Origin: Ruminococcus sp. UBA1780
GTDB lineage: Bacteria; Bacillota; Clostridia; Oscillospirales; Ruminococcaceae
Assembly: GCA_002315235.1 (NCBI GenBank)
Contig: DCGK01000042.1
Coordinates: 3,401 to 11,477 of the forward strand
DNA: 8,077 bases
Direction of reading: 5' to 3'
Position 1 is the stretch's first letter. Every line of letters starts with the position of its first letter. Positions 5,725-8,077 of the stretch are shown here, one piece after another. Both the position numbers and the translations under genes were made by a program. The notes below the pieces were generated by a model. It did no database searches. It worked only from the letters and a program-made list of their open reading frames with translations, and was not told where the DNA came from.

Positions 5725-6315
5725 TTACTGCCTGTCGTAATATGCTTTTCCCCTGTCAGGATAAAAATAAGTTCTCAGATAGCCGTCGGAAGAAAGAACT
5801 GCAAATTCGTTGGTCTCCTCGATGTAGTAAACCTCGTCATTGTCTTCCTTTTCCTTCTTGTGAAGTGCTTCCCGTGAGTTTATCACGTCTGATGCAGCCT
5901 GTTCATAGCTTTCAGCCGAATCAAATCCCATCTCAACTCCGTGCTTTTTATAGTGATCACTGAGCAGTTTGCTGTTACGGAATCTGTATTCGGTATACTC
6001 ACTGTATTCTGATGACTGAATCTCATCTGACAAATCAGTAACAGCAGGCTCACCGGCCGAAACTTCCACTGAAGTATATTCATCCGGCTCAGAAGTCTCA
6101 GTTAAAACGTAAGCCTCTGTTTCAGACACAGCAGCCGGTTCAGTCTGTTCAGCCCCGGTAACAGCCTGTGTCAGAACCGAATCATGAATAACAACCTCAG
6201 GTTCACTGTTTTCCTGAGTGCCGTTTATCATTACAGAAACTATCTTAAGAGCAGCAAGAATAATAACTGCCGGAACAGATATCCTGACTGCTGTTTTTCC
6301 AGCATCACCTTTCAT
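5725..6315 (-). CDS. Membrane-anchored protein of unknown function with conserved-looking C-terminal domain
   Basis: A 196-aa protein I cannot name. K2, K7 and R11 precede one hydrophobic segment (about 12-30), suggesting an N-in, C-out anchor or uncleaved signal. Residues 31-110 are an acidic, Ser/Thr/Glu-rich stalk with SEYSEYTEY near 102-110. The folded part is about 111-196: a helical start FRNSKLLSDHYKKHGVEMG (112-130), then ASDVINSREALHKKEKED (141-158), then beta-like VYYIEETNEFAVLSSDG (162-178) and RTYFYP (181-186). H121, K124, H125, R181, T182 and Y183 recall the His/Lys...Thr-x-Tyr style of BECR-fold RNase toxins, but this resemblance is from memory and unproven. Its ATG overlaps the glmM stop by one base (TGATG), implying translational coupling. 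No immunity-type gene is adjacent. Confidence 0.85.
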   Translation of the reverse strand: MKGDAGKTAVRISVPAVIILAALKIVSVMINGTQENSEPEVVIHDSVLTQAVTGAEQTEPAAVSETEAYVLTETSEPDEYTSVEVSAGEPAVTDLSDEIQSSEYSEYTEYRFRNSKLLSDHYKKHGVEMGFDSAESYEQAASDVINSREALHKKEKEDNDEVYYIEETNEFAVLSSDGYLRTYFYPDRGKAYYDRQ

Positions 6316-7664
6316 CAGACTGCATATCCCTTTTTAGTGATTACATCAATTACTGAATTAACATACTTTGCGCAGATTTCATCAGTTTCCGCCTCAGCCA
6401 TTACTCTTACAAGAGGTTCAGTTCCGCTTCCTCTGACGAGAATACGTCCGTTGCTGCCAAGCTCCTCTTCGGCTTTTTTTACTGCTGCAAGAACATCAGC
6501 ATCATTCATAGTGTCATTTTTGTCTGTAACACGTACGTTTCTGAGAAGCTGAGGGTATATTGTAACAGGGTCAGCAAGCTTTGAAAGACTTGTCTTGCTT
6601 TCAAGCATAACCTCCATAACCATAAGAGATGTAAGAATACCGTCACCTGTTGTGGCATACTTGCTGAAAATAATATGTCCTGATTCCTCACCGCCGAGTC
6701 TGAATCCGTTTGCTGACATGTTTTCATAAACATACTTGTCACCGACACCGGTTTTCTCATACGAAATTCCTTCGGCATCAAAAGCCTTGTAAAGGCCTAT
6801 ATTTGACATGATAGTTGTAACAACCGTATTCTTTTCAAGCTGACCCTTTTCCTTAAGGTACTTTCCGCATATATAAAGAATAAGGTCTCCGTTAATAAGT
6901 CTTCCGTTTTCATCAACTGCAAAACATCTGTCAGCATCACCGTCATAAGCAAATCCGATATCACATCCCTGTTCCTTAACGAATCTGCAGAGTGACTCCG
7001 GATGAGTTGAACCGCATCCGCTGTTAATATTTGTACCGTCAGGTGTATTGTTTATAACATGAGTTTCTGCACCGAGAGCATCGAAAACGCTCTTTGCTAT
7101 TGCAGACGCACTTCCGTTTGAACAGTCAAGAGCAACCTTAATGTTCTTGTATGAACGTGTTGCGAGTGAAATAAGAAATCCTGTATATCTGTTTCTTCCT
7201 GCCGAATAGTCAACTGTACGGCCGATATTTTCTCCTGTTGCAAGCGGAACAGAATCAGGATCACTGTCTATATAGTTTTCAATCTTAAGAATGGTTTCTT
7301 CATCAAGCTTCTCGCCTTTTCCGTTCATAACCTTGATTCCGTTGTCATAGTACGGATTGTGGCTTGCTGAAATCATAATACCGCAGTCAAACTCATCTGT
7401 CTTTGTTACATACGCAACGCTTGGTGTTGTTGTAACATGAAGCAGATATGCATCCGCACCTGATGCAGTTATGCCTGCTGCCAGTGCATATTCGAACATA
7501 TATGAGCTTCTTCTTGTATCCTTGCCGATAACAATTCTGCATTTATCCTTTTTACCCTGTGAATAATACCATCCAAGAAATCTTCCGACCTTAAATGCAT
7601 GATCAACAGTAAGGTTTTTGTTTGCTTCTCCTCTGAAGCCGTCTGTACCAAAATACTTTGACAT
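6315..7664 (-). CDS. glmM: Phosphoglucosamine mutase GlmM
   Basis: Interconverts glucosamine-6-phosphate and glucosamine-1-phosphate in the cytosol, the step before UDP-GlcNAc formation for peptidoglycan. At 449 aa it has the usual GlmM length and is complete. The start reads YFGTDGFRGEAN (4-15), close to the family's GTDGxRGxAN. The phosphoserine loop is ISASHNPYYDNG (98-109) with S101 as catalytic serine. The magnesium loop is DGDADR (241-246), the sugar-specificity loop GGEESGH (324-330), and the phosphate-binding loop RGSGTEPLVR (411-420). PDGTNINSGCGSTH (208-221) favours GlmM over phosphomannomutases. The ribosome site AAAGGGG lies about 10 nt before the ATG. It is the first gene of a three-gene unit with its own promoter. 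The cdaA and ybbR genes that precede glmM in many Firmicutes are absent here; instead a diguanylate cyclase lies downstream. Confidence 0.93.
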   Translation of the reverse strand: MSKYFGTDGFRGEANKNLTVDHAFKVGRFLGWYYSQGKKDKCRIVIGKDTRRSSYMFEYALAAGITASGADAYLLHVTTTPSVAYVTKTDEFDCGIMISASHNPYYDNGIKVMNGKGEKLDEETILKIENYIDSDPDSVPLATGENIGRTVDYSAGRNRYTGFLISLATRSYKNIKVALDCSNGSASAIAKSVFDALGAETHVINNTPDGTNINSGCGSTHPESLCRFVKEQGCDIGFAYDGDADRCFAVDENGRLINGDLILYICGKYLKEKGQLEKNTVVTTIMSNIGLYKAFDAEGISYEKTGVGDKYVYENMSANGFRLGGEESGHIIFSKYATTGDGILTSLMVMEVMLESKTSLSKLADPVTIYPQLLRNVRVTDKNDTMNDADVLAAVKKAEEELGSNGRILVRGSGTEPLVRVMAEAETDEICAKYVNSVIDVITKKGYAV

Positions 7665-7807
7665 AGTATATATCCCCTTTTTCTTTATGAGCTGCAGTTC
7701 GTTAAACCCGGACTCTGTAAAGCCCGGCTCAGGAAAACAGCCTTATTCATTGTTTACTGTAAGCCATCTGCGCAAATGCGCGTGACGAATCATCACATAA
7801 ACCCACA
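7665..7807 (-). other. Structured 5' leader of the glmM mRNA
   Basis: About 143 nt lie between the predicted start near 7807 and the glmM ATG. The leader contains a GC-rich palindrome GCGCATTTGCGC (7770-7781), a GTGA/TCAC pair just upstream of it, and two direct CCGGG repeats on the minus strand (7707-7711 and 7723-7727). None is followed by a T-run, so I do not see an attenuator. The leader does not resemble the glmS ribozyme core or another riboswitch I know. The function is unknown. Confidence 0.4.
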
Positions 7808-7813
7808 CAGTAA

Positions 7814-7842
7814 ATTATACTACTTATTGTAACGAAAATCAA
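7814..7842 (-). promoter_or_regulatory. Promoter of the glmM operon
   Basis: On the minus strand, -35 TTGATT (7837-7842, four of six consensus bases) and a perfect -10 TATAAT (7814-7819) are spaced by 17 bp. The predicted start is near 7807. No better minus-strand promoter is visible between here and glmM. Confidence 0.75.
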
Positions 7843-8077
7843 GCATTACTTTATTACACAAAACGCAAACAAATACCACATATCAGTTCATTCAAATAGC
7901 GTACAAATATTAATTTTATCCACTTTTTGTGTATATTATAGGTTGTCAATTACAGATATAAAGGATATAATTTATACAGGATTTTATGCAGTACAGACGG
8001 TAATTGTATGTATTTTTACCAGTCGTGTCTGACTGCTGATGTAAAGTTAAGGAAGCACTGATTAAGTCTGGCGTACA
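7843..8077. other. Gene-free right edge between divergent promoters and beyond
   Basis: No coding sequence is supported here. The part from 7843 to 7942 is an AT-rich gap between the two divergent promoters. From about 7978 to the edge would be the leader of a plus-strand transcript; its only ATGs open frames of 17 codons or fewer without ribosome sites. The last ~30 bases, from GGAAGCACTGATTAAG at 8051, look like insertion-sequence ends I have seen, but no transposase or second end is in view. Confidence 0.5.
7943..7971 (+). promoter_or_regulatory. Divergent plus-strand promoter toward a gene beyond the right edge
   Basis: -35 TTGTCA (7943-7948, five of six) and a perfect -10 TATAAT (7966-7971) are 17 bp apart. 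The predicted start is near 7978. About 100 nt of untranslated leader follow without a credible start codon before the window ends, so the product is unknown. Confidence 0.7.

Noticed and set aside
5440..5877. Plus-strand 145-codon open frame
   Set aside because: It lies opposite the cyclase gene and the membrane-protein gene, crosses their junction, has no ribosome site and encodes a composition typical of an antisense shadow.
6184..6552. Plus-strand 122-codon open frame
   Set aside because: It spans the reverse complement of two well-supported genes (glmM and the membrane protein), with no ribosome site and no recognisable domain.
7665..7807. glmS-type ribozyme or other known riboswitch before glmM
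   Set aside because: The characteristic conserved core elements are not present; only short unrelated dyads are seen.
8008..8061. 17-codon plus-strand frame downstream of the right-edge promoter, possible leader peptide
   Set aside because: There is no ribosome site, no run of regulatory codons and no attenuator hairpin after it.
1..8077. CRISPR array, tRNA or rRNA
   Set aside because: No regularly spaced repeats, cloverleaf sequence or rRNA segments were found on either strand by reading.

Overview
The window looks chromosomal and comes from a low-to-moderate G+C Gram-positive bacterium, most likely a Ruminococcus-like member of the Clostridia. I infer this from the sigma-A style promoters with TATAAT -10 boxes, strong AGGAGG-type ribosome sites, protein style, and the association of glmM with a clostridial type of sugar-sensor diguanylate cyclase. 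No taxonomic marker gene is present, so the genus is a guess. All six genes read leftwards on the minus strand and form two transcription units.

Unit 1 (right half, about 7807 down to 3706). A minus-strand promoter (7814..7842) drives glmM (phosphoglucosamine mutase, 6315..7664). Next comes a one-base-overlapping gene for a small single-pass membrane protein with an acidic stalk and an uncharacterised C-terminal domain (5725..6315). The last gene encodes a cytoplasmic diguanylate cyclase with an N-terminal LacI/GalR-type ligand-binding domain (3733..5691; an upstream GTG at 5709 is a poorer start). An intrinsic terminator straddles the cyclase stop codon (3716..3753).

Unit 2 (left half, about 3669 down to 65). 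A perfect-consensus promoter (TTGACA, 17 bp, TATAAT; 3676..3704) with a flanking dyad drives three tightly packed genes: a stand-alone vWA protein (2916..3557), a PP2C-type phosphatase (1587..2900) and an atypical Hanks-type kinase with a zinc ribbon (98..1576). This is the vWA/PP2C/kinase triad known as TerY-P, comparable with E. coli yegL-yegK-yegI. It is a phosphorylation switch of largely unknown purpose. A 13-bp palindrome 2 nt past the kinase stop probably ends the transcript, and another nested hairpin occupies the extreme left edge.

The right edge (7665..8077) holds no gene. It contains the glmM leader and promoter, plus a divergent plus-strand promoter (7943..7971) aimed at something beyond the window. 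The last ~30 bases resemble an insertion-sequence end, but this cannot be proven here.

The most interesting items are: the triad and its atypical kinase active site; the sugar-sensor-like diguanylate cyclase with no DNA-binding or membrane domain and no inhibitory site; the membrane-anchored 196-aa protein whose C-terminal motifs recall RNase-toxin (BECR-type) domains; and glmM standing without its usual c-di-AMP partners but with a c-di-GMP gene.
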